Assembly: GCA_002683215.1 (NCBI GenBank)
Contig: NYSY01000091.1
Span: 6,238-39,837, forward strand
Direction: 5' to 3'
From: Planctomycetaceae bacterium
Lineage (GTDB): Bacteria; Planctomycetota; Phycisphaerae; Phycisphaerales; SM1A02
Length of the DNA stretch: 33,600 nucleotides
The position numbers were made by a program, and so were the translations under genes. The notes beneath the pieces were generated by a model. It worked only from the letters and a program-made list of their open reading frames with translations, did no database searches and was not told where the DNA came from. Of the stretch, positions 32,980 through 33,600 are shown one piece after another. Numbering within the stretch: position 1 is the first letter of the stretch; every line of letters begins with the position of its first letter.

Positions 32980-33600
32980 ATGCCCGACATCATTCCTGAT
33001 CCCGGCCCGGGCGCCCGCCGCCGCAGCGCGACGAACACCGGCCGCCGCGACGTCAACGACCTCAGTGGCACACTGGTCGATCGAGGCTCCACCCGCGCCG
33101 ACGATCCGGCCCGGGATGGGGTTCGGATCGCGGTCATCGCGTTCACGACCCTCGCCGCCGGGCTCGGCATGCTGGTGCTCGGCTGGATGGCCGAACGCGC
33201 CGGCATCGAGGCCTGGCTGGGCATGGGTGAATTCGCGCGACCGATCGGCGGGACGGTGGTGACCGGCGCCCGCATGCCGGGAACGATGATCCAGGCGCTG
33301 TACGAGGCCGGCGTCGTCGAGCCGCTCTTCTTCGCCGCAGCGATGGCCCTGCTCATTCCGCCCATCGCCGGCATCGTCGCGGCCCGCCCGCTTCGACCGG
33401 GACTCGCCGCCCCGGCCGCCGCCGCCCGAATCGCCGCCGGCATCGCCGCCGCCCTCATCGTGGCCGCCGACATCGCGATCGTCGCGGTGACCATGTCGAC
33501 GGTCCGTCCGACCGTCGACGACGTGGTGATCGGCGAGGACGCATGGCTCGACGCGATCCGCAACGTCGCCGCCGCCGACACCGTCGCCGCGATCCTCGCG
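32980..33600 (+). CDS. Unrecognised membrane protein, truncated by the window edge
   Basis: An open frame of at least 207 codons starting with ATG at 32980 and still open at the window end, with AAGGA eight bases upstream. It starts MPDIIPDPGPGARRR, has a hydrophilic N-terminus of about 45 residues, then at least three hydrophobic segments (about 48-70, 115-138 and 145-172, the last very Ala/Ile-rich). I recognise no family motif. It lies 39 bases after the dnaJ-like gene and may share its transcript. Confidence 0.7.
   Translation, partial: MPDIIPDPGPGARRRSATNTGRRDVNDLSGTLVDRGSTRADDPARDGVRIAVIAFTTLAAGLGMLVLGWMAERAGIEAWLGMGEFARPIGGTVVTGARMPGTMIQALYEAGVVEPLFFAAAMALLIPPIAGIVAARPLRPGLAAPAAAARIAAGIAAALIVAADIAIVAVTMSTVRPTVDDVVIGEDAWLDAIRNVAAADTVAAILA

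Noticed and set aside
1-33600. Mobile elements, prophage, CRISPR arrays, tRNA or rRNA genes
   Set aside because: I saw no transposase, integrase, repeat-spacer pattern or cloverleaf/rRNA sequence in the gaps; a dedicated scan would be decisive for tRNA.

Overview
The window is a GC-rich chromosomal stretch from a bacterium that is probably a planctomycete, most likely Phycisphaerae-like. That placement is an inference. It rests on a secreted subtilase ending in two short dockerin-like repeats (GDLNRDGVVDGEDF and GDLNGDCRIDGLDL), a style common in that group, and on an alternative complex III whose second subunit carries the extended Tat signal typical of these complexes. I see no prophage, IS element, CRISPR array, rRNA or tRNA, so this reads as core genome with an unusually dense respiratory section.

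Layout. (1) About 1-5570, minus strand: an alternative complex III (ACIII) operon in the order actA (pentaheme cytochrome c), actB (Fe-S/molybdopterin-like fusion), actC (NrfD-type) and probably the first codons of actD. A sigma70-like promoter and an 8-bp inverted repeat precede it. (2) 5846-7963, minus: an APC-family transporter fused to a PTS EIIA-2-like and a TrkA-C-like domain. It diverges from (3) 8073-11376, plus: tatD-type nuclease, tatC, tadA and a HAD phosphatase. (4) 21523-11383, minus: a nine-gene respiratory operon with coxB (with C-terminal cytochrome c), coxA, coxC, a polytopic membrane protein, a diheme cytochrome c lipoprotein, a Rieske protein, a cytochrome b with a fused cytochrome c domain, a CtaG-polyferredoxin fusion and a small membrane-anchored protein. 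(5) 24388-21701, minus: nitroreductase, DUF151 nuclease and truD. (6) 26036-24507, minus: subtilase. (7) 26413-29748, plus: metK, an rsmB-like rRNA methyltransferase and a PtsN-like EIIA. (8) 31893-29812, minus: a polyferredoxin-TPR fusion, divergent from (9) dnaJ/cbpA and the start of an unrecognised membrane protein running off the right edge.

How it fits together. The cell appears able to oxidise quinol by two routes encoded about 9 kb apart: ACIII, and a Rieske/cytochrome b complex that shares an operon with a caa3-type oxidase. In the second route c-type hemes are covalently built into cytochrome b and coxB, and a lipid-anchored diheme protein is co-encoded, so electrons could pass through a supercomplex without a soluble carrier. 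The Rieske protein and ActB carry twin-arginine signals and tatC is nearby. The CtaG-polyferredoxin fusion looks like an oxidase copper-assembly factor joined to an electron-transfer module.

The most interesting observations are this fusion, the coexistence of two complex III types, the departure of cytochrome b from the usual PEWY motif, the His/Asp-rich tails on ActB and ActC, the transporter-EIIA-TrkA-C fusion, the polyferredoxin-TPR fusion, and several perfect inverted repeats at promoters. All functions are assigned from sequence reading alone.
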